From Apostichopus japonicus (Eukaryota > Echinodermata > Holothuroidea > Aspidochirotida > Stichopodidae): a stretch of DNA of 64,000 nt. Below the pieces are notes generated by a model. That model saw only the letters and a list, made by a program, of their open reading frames with translations. It had not been told where the DNA came from and searched no databases. Made by a program: the position numbers and the translations under genes. Below are positions 12,945 through 25,600 of this stretch, piece after piece (within the stretch, counting starts at the first letter, position 1; the number at the start of each line of letters is the position of its first letter). The stretch lies in contig NC_092577.1 of the NCBI RefSeq assembly GCF_037975245.1, positions 7,159,001 to 7,223,000 of the forward strand. Reading direction: 5' to 3'.

Positions 12945-13142
12945 CAGGAATTGAAAAGCCAAATATCTAAGTCAAGGGTGAGGTTTCCTGTGATGTACGA
13001 CACCAGTGTGGAGGCAACAACAGAAGAGGAGAACTGTGTTATATATGGCTTAAAGACATGTTTTAAGATGATATATTGGTACCCTTTGCAGAACAAAAGA
13101 GTTTATCCAAGAGTCCAAAAAGCAAAGGAACAAGTACCATAG
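12945..13142 (+). CDS. Possible exon of unknown gene
   Basis: Open frame after a strong acceptor (GTTTCTTTTTTCCAG, with a NAGNAG choice). It begins QELKSQISKSRVRFPV, contains VEATTEEENC and ends KAKEQVP with a stop. Composition is protein-like, but I recognise no domain and found no partner exon. A degraded transposon exon is as likely as a host gene. Confidence 0.28.
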   Translation, partial: QELKSQISKSRVRFPVMYDTSVEATTEEENCVIYGLKTCFKMIYWYPLQNKRVYPRVQKAKEQVP

Positions 13143-13519
13143 AGAAAAAAGATGGAAGAGTGAGTTTAACTATTGTACCCAACTGTTTAATGATATTAAA
13201 GATACTTTTCATAACCTGTTTTAAAAAAAAAACAGTCTAGTATATCATTTACGTGCAAGCTTCATAAGTTTGGTCAAATTTTCACTGATCTGTAGAGCGG
13301 GAGTCCAGAGGGTTTGGTTAGCTGGGAAGGTAACCAATTGCCTGGTACATCACAATGTTCACAATGCATTCCTGTATATGAAACCTGACGACTGGCAAAC
13401 CGACTGTGGTGGATGTGGCTGGGAGAGCAATTTTAAAGTCACCTAATTGCTAGCCTAGATCAGCTTTCATGGTAACCACATCAAAGTAAGAACAATGTGT
13501 CAGGTATGGCCCCAAGAGC

Positions 13520-13735
13520 AACAAATGGCCATCGCCAGTAATTATTGGTGGTGGGGTACCCCTGCCAGTGATCAACAATTGACCCCTCACGGCTGACCTA
13601 GGTCAGCTCATGAGGTAACCACTTGAAACCTACTGGAAAATGTTGGTTAGGACTTCAGATAAAAGGGATGGGCATTGCCAGTAATTTTTATTGGTGGGGT
13701 ACCCCTGCCAGTAGACCCCCAAAATGCCCATATAT
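13520..13735. repeat. Two copies of a GGTGGGGTACCCCTGCCAGT segment
   Basis: GCCAGTAATTATTGG/TGGGGTACCCCTGCCAGT occurs at about 13530-13570 and 13676-13715, separated by unrelated sequence. The GGGGTACCCC core is palindromic. Confidence 0.65.
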
Positions 13736-13890
13736 ATTTATCAGATTATTAAATATGTATTAGATTCTTCAATATTTATCAGATTATTAAATATGTATTA
13801 GATTATTCAATATTTATCAGATTGTTAAATATGTAATAGATTATTCAATATTTATCATATTAATCAATATTTATCAGATTATTCAATACT
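13735..13890. repeat. AT-rich minisatellite
   Basis: Repeats of ATTTATCAGATTATTAAATATG / TATTAGATTATTCAAT, about 48 bp, in three to four units. Confidence 0.8.
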
Positions 13891-13914
13891 CACAACCAAG
13901 TTTGGTGTTTGTTC

Positions 13915-14045
13915 TGATTAGTTTTAATTTTGTGTAAAAGTAAGGTGGCCTGACGTTTCGATCCTAGCAGGATCTTCTTCAAATGCTAAATGACAAGTAA
14001 CAGTAACAGAAGTGACAAAAACACGCACAAAATACAGACGATTTA
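13915..14045 (-). mobile_element. Dispersed repeat with GATCCTGCTAGGATCGAAACGTC motif
   Basis: Reading the minus strand, TTTGAAGAAGATCCTGCTAG then GATCGAAACGTCAGGCCACC could encode EEDPARIETSGH, a motif I associate with the ends of invertebrate retroelements. Only this short piece remains, so the family is not assigned. Confidence 0.4.
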
Positions 14046-15810
14046 TGAGATCTGTTCTCTCCTAAAGCTGGTGTGTGTATATATGCCACTATCAGATTAT
14101 ATTTACCAATAACAGCAGTTTTAAGGCTCGTAACCGCACTCATTAGTTTAATCTCGGCGGAAGACCACCACCAACAACAAAAAGCTAAGACTTAAGGAGC
14201 CACGGAAGTATTTCCGAAAGAACTTCCGCGAAGAGACTGACCTAGGGAAAATATCGAGCGCCCTCTAAAATGAAGATTTATAGCAGATCTAGAAACTTGA
14301 CACATTTCGGATTAGTCACAACGTACTTCCAACTTTAAATTAGTATTTTATGTATAATATTCTTTTTATTCCACTTCTATTCGTCCATAACTTGTGTTGA
14401 TGCTGTGATAAACTATTTGCCCTGTCGATGAAACACAGTTTTGTGTAAATTCGTCTATAGTTGATACAAACGTAGTGTACAAAGTACACGTTGTCATCTA
14501 TCTTCAATCGAGTCGCTTAGTAACTAGCGTAGAGCGAAATATTATTTTTTAAAAGAGAATGGGTGAAATGAATACGGATATCGATATTAGCGCAATATTT
14601 TTGAAGTTAACACACACATTATATTTGTTTCGGACAAGTAAGTAAATCTCTGGTAATAATATATGAGTGACGTTTATCGTGTCAATATGTTACAATAAAT
14701 CACTGTATGAAAAAACATATGGTAGTCATATGATATCAGCTAGACCCTCTTCTAGATCTGTGAAGCACATCAGTCCAGTTCCAGTTTCCAAAACTATTTG
14801 CTCTTTTTTCTCGTTTATTCTGAACAGCATTTTAATGAACGAAGCCTGTCAATAGTTTAAAGTCAATAAATGATTTGAAAAGTACCAAAAGCCTGTCAAG
14901 ACAGTAATAATGGACTAAATAGACATTATGATGTGTCAAATAGGGGAATGATGTTAGGGTAACAGAGTAATGCAAAATGGACATGGGTGACCATTATTCG
15001 ACTTCTCTAGCATGTTTAGAGCCAATACTGATCGTTTTTATGGTAATTTCAAGTGATATGTATGACGGATAGCTGCGAATTGGAATTTGTCTTGGCATTG
15101 TCTGCTGTCAATTGGCCCGGGTGAATTCAGGATTTGGAAAAGTCTCCCCAGAGAAGTAACATTTTAGACGTGAAATGTGGTATTCTGAGGCATAGTTGTT
15201 TGAATATAAACGAAGTGTATAATTTGGTATATACGTAAGGTTGTGCAAATAACTACCTGTTAACCCCTTCCACCCCTTCCAGAACCGTGCCTTGTACCAG
15301 GTACCAATTTACGATTTTTCCATAAGTTAACGTGCCGAGGGTGACCTATTTGATCAATGTATCAGGTAAATATTATTATCAACGACCATATCAAATCTGC
15401 TTGTCGCTGATTTGTTAATCTTTATCAGCCGACTTATTTATAACCTACTCACCATATATCTTCTTCTCTCATGTTAAGCAAATAAGATATATTTACACAA
15501 GGTTAACAACAAGTTTTGTGAACTGTGTGCTGTCATTAACTCACCAAGGTATTGGATCAGACTTCATTCTGCTTATATGACCTTCCCTAAGTAGGGTGGT
15601 TTTATTGACAAATTTATAACGTAATATTAATATTCATTCAATATTAACATAATCTTCATAAGCCCCATGCAAAGTATGTCAAATTAAGGGCGCTTTGTAA
15701 AGATAGTTTATGGTTTATGATAGTATTTGTCGGATCGTGGAATTTTATTAGAAGAGAGAAAACAAGCTAGAATTAATTCTAGTTTAATAATAAATCATTA
15801 TAAGAGCTAC
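14046..15810. other. No gene seen
   Basis: AT-rich sequence with ORFs under 65 codons and no convincing exons or repeats beyond short palindromes. Confidence 0.5.
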
Positions 15811-15812
15811 AA

Positions 15813-16508
15813 GCATTGTAAGTCGACTAAACACCGTAAAGTATACAACTCAAGCGACCAAACACAGTGAAGTATATAACTCGAGCGACGAAACACAGTA
15901 AAGTATATAACTCAAGCGACCAAACACAGTAAAGTATATAACTCAATCGACCAAACACAATAAAGTAAATAACTCAAGCGACCTAACACAATAAAGTATA
16001 TAATTCAAGCGACCAAACACAGTAAAGTATAAAATTCAATCGACCAAACACAGTAAAGTATATAACTCAAGCGACGAAACACAGTAAAGTATATAACTCA
16101 AGCGACCTAACACAATAAGGTAAATAACTCAAGCGACCTAACACAATAAAGTAAATAACTCAAGCGACCTAACACAATAAAGTATATAACTCAAGCGACC
16201 AAACACAGTAAAGTATAAAACTCAATCGACCAAACACAGTAAAGTATATAACTCAAGCGACCTAACACAATAAGGTAAATAACTCAAGCGACCTAACACA
16301 ATAAAGTAAATAACTCAAGCGACCTAACACAATAAAGTATATAACTCAAGCGACCAAACACAGTAAAGTATAAAACTCAATCGACCAAACACAGTAAAGT
16401 ATATAACTCAAGCGACGAAGCACAGTAAAGTATATAACTCAAGCGACCTAACACAGTAAAGAAAAAAACTCAATCGACCTAACACAGTAAAGTATATAAC
16501 TCAAGCGT
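15813..16508. repeat. 31-bp minisatellite, about 22 units
   Basis: Unit AAAGTATATAACTCAAGCGA + CCAAACACAGT. Variants (CCTAACACAAT, GTAAAT, AATCGAC) mark a five-unit higher-order period of 155 bp: the AATAAGG variant recurs at 16105 and 16260. Confidence 0.93.
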
Positions 16509-17480
16509 TCCATCCGAATACACTTGATTTTACAAGACCTGTAATAGTACGTATGGTTCATGTAGTTCACAGTCCTACTATGGATAAATACAAACATGTA
16601 AGTACTAGTAAGAAAATTTCAAGGTACGGTGGAGGACATTGCCAATATGAACATTACTTGCGAAAGATCACGTTATATGCATTAGTTTTGTTTCTGCAGA
16701 CGATGCAGATGATGAAAAACCGTCTTTTTATTCGTTGATCGGAATCGACCGACTCGAAGATGTGAAATTGAAGGCAACATTTAAATAGTAACAATTCTGA
16801 GTTCTTACTTCACCATAATATAACAATAGTGGATATGATAGAAAATAGAAAGATAAAAGGATATCAGAAAGAAACAAAAACAGCACGAAACATGCACTCT
16901 TGCACCTTCATCAGACGAATCAGGTATTTTGTAAAAATCTTTGTTTAATATTATTCATCCATTCAATGACTTATGAAGCACTATACAGTCATATATAATT
17001 ATGTTATGCACGTTTAGGACATTTAATTAGCTACAACAATAATTGTATTAATAGGAAAGGAACATTGCTGACTGGAGTTAGAATCTTATTTTGAAATCCA
17101 GTCATTCCAGTTGATGTGCTCATCAAATTCCAGCTTTAGATTTGACTTAACAGACCACTTTAAATAAAAATAGGCTAAGACTCATTATAGGCCATGGGCC
17201 ATGGCAAATTTAGATGCACTTTTGTTCACATGGTCAGTGGGGAAAGTTAATTTCTCTGAAATAGTTAGTATAAATATGTACTGAATCAAGATTGACTTGT
17301 TCTTTTTGGTTCTACTGGCACAAACAGTCAGAATTTAAGAAAAACTAACAAAAGAAATTATCCATTGCTCTTAAAAGAGCTTATCTAATTGGTCAGTATT
17401 TCCAGGTCAAACCTTAATTGACCAATCACAGCTGTTGATCTGTGGTCTGGTTACACCATGGTTACACTAACTGCACAAAC

Positions 17481-19847
17481 ATGGCTGCTCCCACACTCAA
17501 ATGTTGTATGCATGTGTGTGCACAGACAAAAACGAATATTTCATCCTTTTCTGACAGCTCTTTTGCCAAATTCAAGGTTTGTGTTTTAAGGTGGATTGTT
17601 TTACCAGGTATTTATGGTGCATTAGCTAGAGATGTCACTTCAAAATACTGTATAGAGAGCTCAAAATCTTTAGCTGATTTTCAAGATCATGAGCATGGTG
17701 AGTCGTGCATTGGCTATCATTGTGATTGCTACAATACCAGAGATTCACAGATGAATAAACTCAACAAGACTGAAGAAAGGCTTGCTAAAAATCCGCCCAA
17801 AGATGGTAAGCAAACATTTAAATAATATTATGAGTATGAACCCATTTTCCAACTGAAATTAGAAATGTCAATCTGACATTTTGTGGAATGTGGTTGTGCT
17901 TTTATTTAAGTTTTTACATTCGTTCTTGACGGTTTGTTATTGTATTGTAACCTAGTCCTGCTGTCATTTTGTTGTGCAAAATGCATCAACCTGATGTAAT
18001 CGTGAATTTATTTGGGTTAGGGTTAGATATGTACAAACAACAGGGATACATTTACAATTAAAATCTCTATTTAGTGTGTGTTAAGTTAAATTTGGCATGT
18101 GTTCAACAAATAGAAGTACCTGTCATGGGGGGGGGGGGGAGTTTGATATTTAACTTTTAGACTTTCTTCAGTAGTTGCTCTATGATTTTATCAAATGAGA
18201 CGAGGGCCCCAAACCCACGCCCAATTTTCCATTTGCGCTTAGTTGATTTTTTTTTATATGGGTGGACTGGAGATCAATATTTCATTATTGCTCTGTGAGT
18301 TTTATAAAGGCCGTGGCTATTCTTACGACGAGTCGTAACAATTATTTATAAACTAGTCTTACGACCAAGGCAAATTCAAGCGCAGTAAAGTAAATAAAGC
18401 AACTGCGCATGTAGTAGGGGTAACCCTAACCCTAAACATAACCCTAAACCTCAATCCTAACCCTTACCCTAACCCTAACCGGAAATTATTGTTTCTCCTC
18501 GTCGTAAAAATAGTACTCCTGGTCATGAAAATAGCAACTGCGCATGCGTAGTCGGGAATTATTCTTACGACTAGTCGTAACAATAGACACTTTGTTTTAT
18601 AAAATAAGACGAGGGCCCCAAACCCACGCCCAATTTTTCATATGTACAAATACTTGGTTGATTTTTTTATATGGGTGGAGGTCGATATTTCATTATTGCT
18701 CAATGATTTGATAAAATGAGACAAGGGCCCCAAACCCACGCCCAATATTTCATTTGTACAAATACTTGGTTTATTTTTTTATATGGGTGGAGGTCGATAT
18801 CAATGATTTGATAAAATAAGACAAGGGCCCCAAATCTATGCCCAAATTTTCATTTGTAAAGAAAAGTTATTCATTATAACAAGTTTAGATAAACTGGGCT
18901 AGGTTTGTCAATTCAAGTTGTAAAATGGTGTAGGTTAATGAATTCAGAGCAAATATTTTAAACTTTTTTAAAGTTGTATTTAATTTGTATCTTTCTCTTG
19001 TTTGAATGTTACAGATGATTCCACTGATGATGACAACGACGATGTTGAACCTGTCTGTAAGAAGCGAACACTAAGATCAAACGTAGCTGGACCATCTTCT
19101 TCAGGCAGACCACACATACTTCTAGTGTCGTGCATCATTTGTCACACTGATCACTGGATAAGGGACAAGGTGACCTGTAAGAGACGAAGAGAGCCCCTGA
19201 CTCGTTACGGGACAATAGATGCTGGGAAACTCAGAAAGGCTGCTGAGCTGACATGTAACGAATCCCTTCTTTTGCAAATGCGTGGCAGAGACCTTGTTGA
19301 TTCCGAGGCAAGATACCATCCGAGTTGTTTTCGCAACGCAACCAGATTTCTCACTCGGAAGTGGCCAAAAGAAACAACAGATATTCTATATGCAGAGTCT
19401 TATGCAAAGCTTTGCCACAATGTCATTGATGAACAGATTCTTAAACAACAGGGTGCGATCAGGATGACAAAACTCACAGCCCAGTTCATCAAAATGGTTA
19501 AAGAAGTTCAAGGGATTGATGCCTCAAGTTACAGATCCTACAACTTAAAAAAGCGTCTCCAAGGCTCCTATCCACAACTTCATTTTTTGCGACCAACGCG
19601 ACGCTATGAAAGTGAAGTTGTAATTTCCAGAACTGTAGAAGCTCAGGATCTAGCAGTAAACCTGGTTAATCTACAAGATGATACAAAGTCAAGTAACGAG
19701 TTAGACACTTCAAGTGGTAGTGAATCTGATTTGCAGCATGAACAAAAAGGTTTTTGTAGAAGTCAAGGCATTTCATCGAGTGACATGTACTTTACAGCTA
19801 GACAGCTTAGAATTGCTGTCCGAGAGGTACATTTGGGCACAGCATGA
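17481..19847 (+). CDS. Transposon-encoded tandem Cys/His module protein
   Basis: Two exons: 17481-17805 (ATG; donor GATG|GTAAGC) and 19015-19847 (acceptor TTGAATGTTACAG), phase 1, joining as KD|DDSTDDDND; 385 aa to the TGA. Exon 1 has CCMHVCAQ, DSSFAKFKVC and ESCIGYHCDCYN. Exon 2 has an acidic stretch, CIICHTDHW, then RYHPSCFRN. This gives two similar C-x2-C ... YH-x2-C modules, presumably zinc-binding. Such modules precede the transposase in element-derived proteins common in invertebrates and fish (my recollection). There is no catalytic domain in the remaining 1.5 kb, and a possible donor at 19826 (GAG|GTACAT) suggests the rest of the protein was lost. Function beyond DNA or protein binding is not assigned. 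Confidence 0.7.
18309..18594. mobile_element. Nested miniature element with 9-bp target duplication
   Basis: TTTTATAAA flanks both ends (18300-18308, 18595-18603). Ends are inverted around CTATTCTTACGACGAGTCGT on the left and CTATTGTTACGACTAGTCGT from the right. The right end contains the 16-bp palindrome TTACGACTAGTCGTAA. No ORF. A hAT-like size of duplication, superfamily not certain. Confidence 0.7.
18421..18480. repeat. Interstitial telomere-like CCCTAA tract
   Basis: TAACCCTAACCCTAAACATA and following imperfect CCCTAA units, ten or so, inside the nested miniature element. Confidence 0.85.
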
Positions 19848-22622
19848 CATCAGACATCAATTGGACTTTGGAGTAATATTTCAAAATCTAGCATTTTTAA
19901 AATGTGAACTCAAAAATTGTGATTGTTAGATGTGTAAATACATGCAGGAATGTGTAAACTAAATATAGTGCATCATTAGTTACATGTTCAAATAATGTGT
20001 AAGGAAATAGAGGGATCTGTAGGACAAACATGAAGAAAACAAATTCAGTAGAGTGTCAAGAGTTGGGGCTATGAATTTAGTTTGAAAAAAAAATCAAATT
20101 GTACTCTGTTGTAACTTTCAGTATCAGTTGGAAAAGGTGTAGGACTATAATGTGATTCGAAATGGTCCGATGAAGTAATATCTCACGTTATTGTTTATTC
20201 AATTTGATGCAAATTTCCACACAAATTGTTGTTTTATTTCATGTTAGTTTAATCTTGGCTAACACCAGTCTCCAGAACACCATTTCATAATGGAATTTAA
20301 CATACAATAATCAAAGACATAGTCAGTGCACCACACCCTATTGAATATTGATTATGCGATCACTCAAACACCCCCCCCCCCGCAAAAAAAAAACAAACAA
20401 ACAAAACGAGGCTCGATTTTTGTGGATTGGTCCTGTGTGTACAGTCGTTTAACTTGTTGTTGACGAGTAAGTGCCACCCATTCACCATGGGTATTCATAA
20501 GAGTACAACTTACTGATACTATCTACAGAAGTTTCATGTACAATGTATGATCAACAAACAGTTTTAATGCATATTACAAATGAGATTTAAAGTTTTTTTG
20601 TTAAGGTAGTTAGGTGAAGCGCTGCTTGTAACAAAACATTGTACATGTAGAAGTCTGTTGTGAACTTTGGTGTTCTAAACATGTTGAAAAGATTTGCAGT
20701 TGATAAATAAAAGAAGAACATATCTGAGTTTGTCACTTTTTTAGGGCTGTTTAGACATACTTTGTTTGTTAAAAAAGTCTATCGGAATCTCCAGTTTGAT
20801 TATAATGAATATGAAATAGTGTACTTATTTATTCACCAAGAATGACCCCCTCCTCAATCATGTTATGTATACATGCTGGCCTACTCCTTGCTCTCATTTG
20901 TTATTACTGGATCATTAATTGCCTAGAAATAGTGTATTTCAACAATGAACAAACTGGCCTATCCCCACCACATATAAACACCAAGTACAGTTGAAAAATA
21001 TGATTCCAATAGCCATATGCCTATATACAAACTTTTAGAAATGTTGTGCCATACATAATCTTTACAATTATAAAGGTTTCCACATCAAAATGTGAATTTT
21101 TGGGGGGTAAACTGTTTCTATCTGGAGACAGACTAAGTATTTTTGATCAAGTGAGGGCGCTGTTTTTCTTATGTTTTTCTTTATGTTGGAAAAGTTGACA
21201 TTTTATCTGTGAATTACATATTAATGTGCCACTTTTGAGCAAAAGAACAACTTGATTCTTTATTAAGGACATATTATCTATAACTCAGACTATATTTCAT
21301 GTAATACCACTCCGGACGTAACAGGAATCATTTTCTGGAAGGAATTCAGAGCCACGGCCCATGGCCTATTAGTTTATTATCGTAAAATACCTCTAACATC
21401 ACATATGATAGCAGGGAATGAATGGGTGTGTTTCCAAAAAGAGTCTGTGACTATACAAACAAACTGAAACAATGACGTAACAAGCATGTTCATTGATTAC
21501 AGAAGGAAAGGGAAATGGAAGTGGCTAATGGTTAATTTGAAATTATTATGTTATCTTAATTTACAAATTAGTTTTTCCTAGATCAGTTGGCTAACATCTT
21601 GTGTGTTGTTTTCTTGTAAATATTGCGTTATTCAGGAATCTTACGCGGTGTTCTTTAGAAAAAGACGTTCCTTGTGAAACTCAAATATTTGAATTTTCTC
21701 CAAATAACTAAAATAGCATAAAGTAAGACAAATTGCCTTTAAATACAGAACAATATTAACCGTAGTTGAAAATCCGATATAACAGAGGCGTTATAATTTG
21801 GTGGTCGTCATTGCTAAAAAAAAACTCTTGATATAAATTGTTTTTAGCAAGAAAATAGCATAACATAAAATGAATTACTAGCAATATATTGCAAGTATGT
21901 ACGTCAATAACAAATGATTGAAATACATGAAATCGACTAAGAGTGAAATAATTTGATTCTTTCTCCGGTCGTAACTAATTAATACCTTAAATATTATAAA
22001 TGATCTAGTCATACCCCTACAACTCCTCATTCCCAGATATACTTGAGCTCATTCAGACATATCAAATAAAAGGAGGATTTGTATTTACAAATAACGACAG
22101 TACCACATTGTAAAATAAGTTTTTAGACATTTACTGTGAATGTGTAAGTCTATAACAATAGATTGAAACTCTTGAATAAACTGACTTGGGTCACTTGTCT
22201 TTCTTTGGTTGTTACTAATATTGTAATATGTATTGAGTATATCATTAAATTCTCCATTAACCTCCCCCACTTAATCTCTACCCCACCCACGCACACATAC
22301 ACAAAACCAATCTGACGCATCTGGTCTATTATATCTTATTACATTGTTGATTTGCGATCTTCTTAGATGCGTTCTAACATCTTACACTGAGATAAGATTG
22401 ACCATGCTATGTCAAATAAAGAAGTGTACAACATTTATCTATTATCCAAAGTTCATTTTAACAAAAGGTCAATGCTACTTAGAGAAATTATTACTTTTAT
22501 AATATGCATTTTTTAGCAATCCATTGAAATCTTTCTGACGTTATCACATTGATTCAAATTTGACCGTATATAGGGCGACGAAACAACCTCAAAATCGCAA
22601 TACAGGAGTTACTTAGCTGATG

Positions 22623-22652
22623 TTAGACGTTCATATCACGGAAGCTGGAAAC
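22623..22652 (-). CDS. NLR-B exon 7 (stop exon)
   Basis: 30 bp after the acceptor TTCTCTATTCCTAG. It encodes VSSFRDMNV and a TAA stop. Joined to exon 6 it gives EEDYNRVVSSFRDMNV, a plausible continuous helix. It is conserved in NLR-A with one residue change. I could not find a canonical AATAAA signal within the first few hundred downstream bases. Confidence 0.72.
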   Translation of the reverse strand, partial: VSSFRDMNV

Positions 22653-25600
22653 CTAGGAATAGAGAAATAAATTAAATTGTTGCAGGAGAGTATAGTAGGA
22701 GAGTGAACGCATTTCAAGAAATTTGAACAAGAATGAAACACACTTCTTCCAAGCTTTTAATCAACTTTTCTTCTGCTATAAAGTCTGCACGCGTAAGTCA
22801 ATATGAAATCTACAGCGTACAAGTATTACATAAGTTTATATGCATTATAACCAGAATGTGATCGTTGAATCAAATTCCAATATAAGATGCCTGGGGTTCT
22901 GATCCCAGATACTTTTTTGTTGACGTCAAATGGTTCATTCTGAGGCAAAGCTAGATTCTATAGGAGGTCAGATAGTTAAGTCTAAACGCAATCACTTATT
23001 TGTCGATTGAAAAAAGGGGGAAGACGCCCTCTCCTGGGTCGGCACCTGATATCGCAGTCAATGGTTCGAAGTTACAAATATTTGATAATATGACCTCCAA
23101 ACGTTGACTTAGCACATCAATTACAGAACTTAAGACGGTTACGTTCATTTAGTAAATGTGTAAGTGATGGGGTCAGAGACAGGGATCTTGAATAGGTATG
23201 TGATGATGTCAGTAACAGGGTTAGTGAATATGTAAGTAGTGAGGTCAGTGACAGGATAATTGAAAAGGTACGTGGCAGGGTCAGTGACAGGGTAAGTAAA
23301 TAGGTATATGATGGGGTCAGTGACAGGTTAAATGAATAGGTACGTGATATGGTTAGTGAATAGGTAAGTGATGGAGTCAGGATAGGGTTATAGAATAGGT
23401 AAGTGATGGGGTCAGTGACAGGGGTAGTGAATATGTTGGTGATGGGGTCGGTGACAGGGTTAGTAAGTATGTAAGTGATGCGGTCAATGACAGGGTTATA
23501 AAATAGGTAAGTGATAGGGTCAGTGGCAAGGGTAGTGAATATGTAAGTGATGGGGTCGGTTACAGGGTTAGTAAATATGTAAGTGCTGGGGTCAGTGACA
23601 GGGTGAAGTTAATTGGTGAGTGATGGGGTCAGTGACAGGGTTAGTGAATATGTAAGTGATGGGGTCAGTGACAGGGTTAGTGAATAGATATGTGATGAGG
23701 TCAGTGACAGGGTAAGTGAATATGTCAGTGATGGTACAGTGACAGGGTAAGTGAATAGCTAAGTGATGGTGCAGTGACAGGGTTAATAAATAGGTATGTG
23801 ATGGGGTCAGTGACAGGGTAAGTGATGGATTCAGGAAAGGGTTAGTGAATATGTAAGTGATGGGGTCAGTGACAGGGTTAGTGAATATTTAAGTGATGGG
23901 GTCAGTGACAGGGTTATTTTATAGGTATGTGATGGGGTCAGTGGCAGGGTAAGTGAATATGTAAGTGATGGAGTTATTGACAGAGTAAGTAAATATGTAA
24001 GTGATGGTCAATGACAGGTAAGTGAATTGGTAAGTGTTGAAGTCAGTGACAGGGTTAGTGAATAGGTAGGTCATAGGGTCAGTGACAGGTTTAGTTAATA
24101 GGTAAGTGATGGGGTCAGTGACAGGGTTAGTGAATAGGTAAGTGATGGGGTCAGTGACAGGGTTAGTGAATAGGCAAGGGATTGGGTAATTGCTAGGGAT
24201 TGTTAATTGGAAAGTGATGGAGTCAGTGATATGGTTGGTGAATAGGTAAGTGATGGATCAGTGACAGGGTTAGCGAATAGGTATGTGATAGGGTTAGTGA
24301 ATAGGTATGTGATTGGATAAGTGATGGGGGTAAGTGACAGTGTTATTGAATAGGTAATTGATAGGGTCAGTGACAGGGTTAGTTAATAGGTAAGGAAAAT
24401 GATAAAGGAGACATGACAAAGTATCGCACTATTTTCTGGGTAACTAAAACCTTCTAATGAATATTGATTAAAACTATAATTAATCGTAAAATCAAATCAA
24501 AGCAGAGGTAAAGACACAAAAACCTTAATCTTAGCCTTGTAAACTGAACATACCACTCTATTGTAGTCTTCTTCAGTGAGATCAGTTTTGCCGATTTTGT
24601 GCTGGAAAAAAATTAAAACAAATATAAAACAAGATCAAGACATCCGGGCGTAAAGCTAATTATATCTTCATACGAGTACACTTGAACACTAACTAATTTT
24701 TATATTCACACTGGTGCGTTGATGTCAACCTAAAGAAGTGTTTGAAATCTAGAAAAATCAACGCAATATGATTCGGAAAGAAATCCAACAAGGAAATTCT
24801 GACAGAGAAACTTGACACAATGGAAATAATGATGTACTGTTCTTTTATAAAATGATGGAAATAATTCATGAATCAAAAATTAAGTCACGTTATTGATATT
24901 TTGTTATTATGTAAACTGATCCATACCTGCCAAGTACCAGAGTTGAGATTCAAACGATACCAAACTTCTGATGGATACCATAAAACTGAAAAGAGATGAA
25001 AATGTCTTACATTAAGTAGAAAAACTTGTTTTCTAATGACCATCCTTTAAATCTTAAGCACAAAAATGTAGTCGTTTAATTACAGGTGACGAAATAACAA
25101 GTATATGACATCATACAAAGCCCAATGACGTCACACCTACCTGTCATGATTTAGTAAACCTTAATCACTGGATACCCCAATCATTGCTATATATACACTA
25201 ATCAATTGTTTTACGTATTTCATTCCATGTAGATTACTTAAAGGGTGTTAAATAATTTGAAGGATTCTAGTTATTGTCAATGCAAACAATATTTTACAAA
25301 TAAAAAACTACACGTTTGTTACCAGTTTCAATGTAATAAGTATTTTAAAACTGAGTGTGTTGTTATTATAAAAGTTATATCCAGTTAAAGTATTATTTTC
25401 ATGATTTCAACAATTACCTTCAACATTGTTTTCATTCAATGACGTCAATGTTGCATGACGATAAAATCCGACGGGTAGCAACGAATAGTTAAATCTGTGG
25501 AGAAAAAAAAAACATCGAAAGTAGAACAATGATTTAACTTTGAATTTCCTACGATTTTAATTAATGTTTTTTTAAACTTGGGATTACCAACAAATACTGT

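Larger units (their letters stand above)
18199..18850. repeat. ~120-bp tandem repeat in the transposon intron
   Basis: Four units containing GAGGGCCCCAAACCCACGCC ... TTATATGGGTGGAGGTCGAT, at about 18200, 18610, 18720 and 18820. The first and second are separated by a nested insertion. Confidence 0.8.
17188..21368 (+). mobile_element. 4.18 kb DNA transposon inserted in duplicon B
   Basis: Ends are inverted repeats: TAGGCCATGGGCCATGGC on the left, TAGGCCATGGGCCGTGGC as the reverse complement of the right end. It is flanked by TTA at 17185-17187 and 21369-21371. Duplicon A (about 487-500, ACTCATTAG) is the empty site with a single TTA. A 3-bp TWA duplication is typical of PIF/Harbinger elements; other families with 3-bp duplications are possible. 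It carries a two-exon zinc-module gene but no recognisable DDE transposase, so it is probably an internally deleted or non-autonomous copy. Confidence 0.85.
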
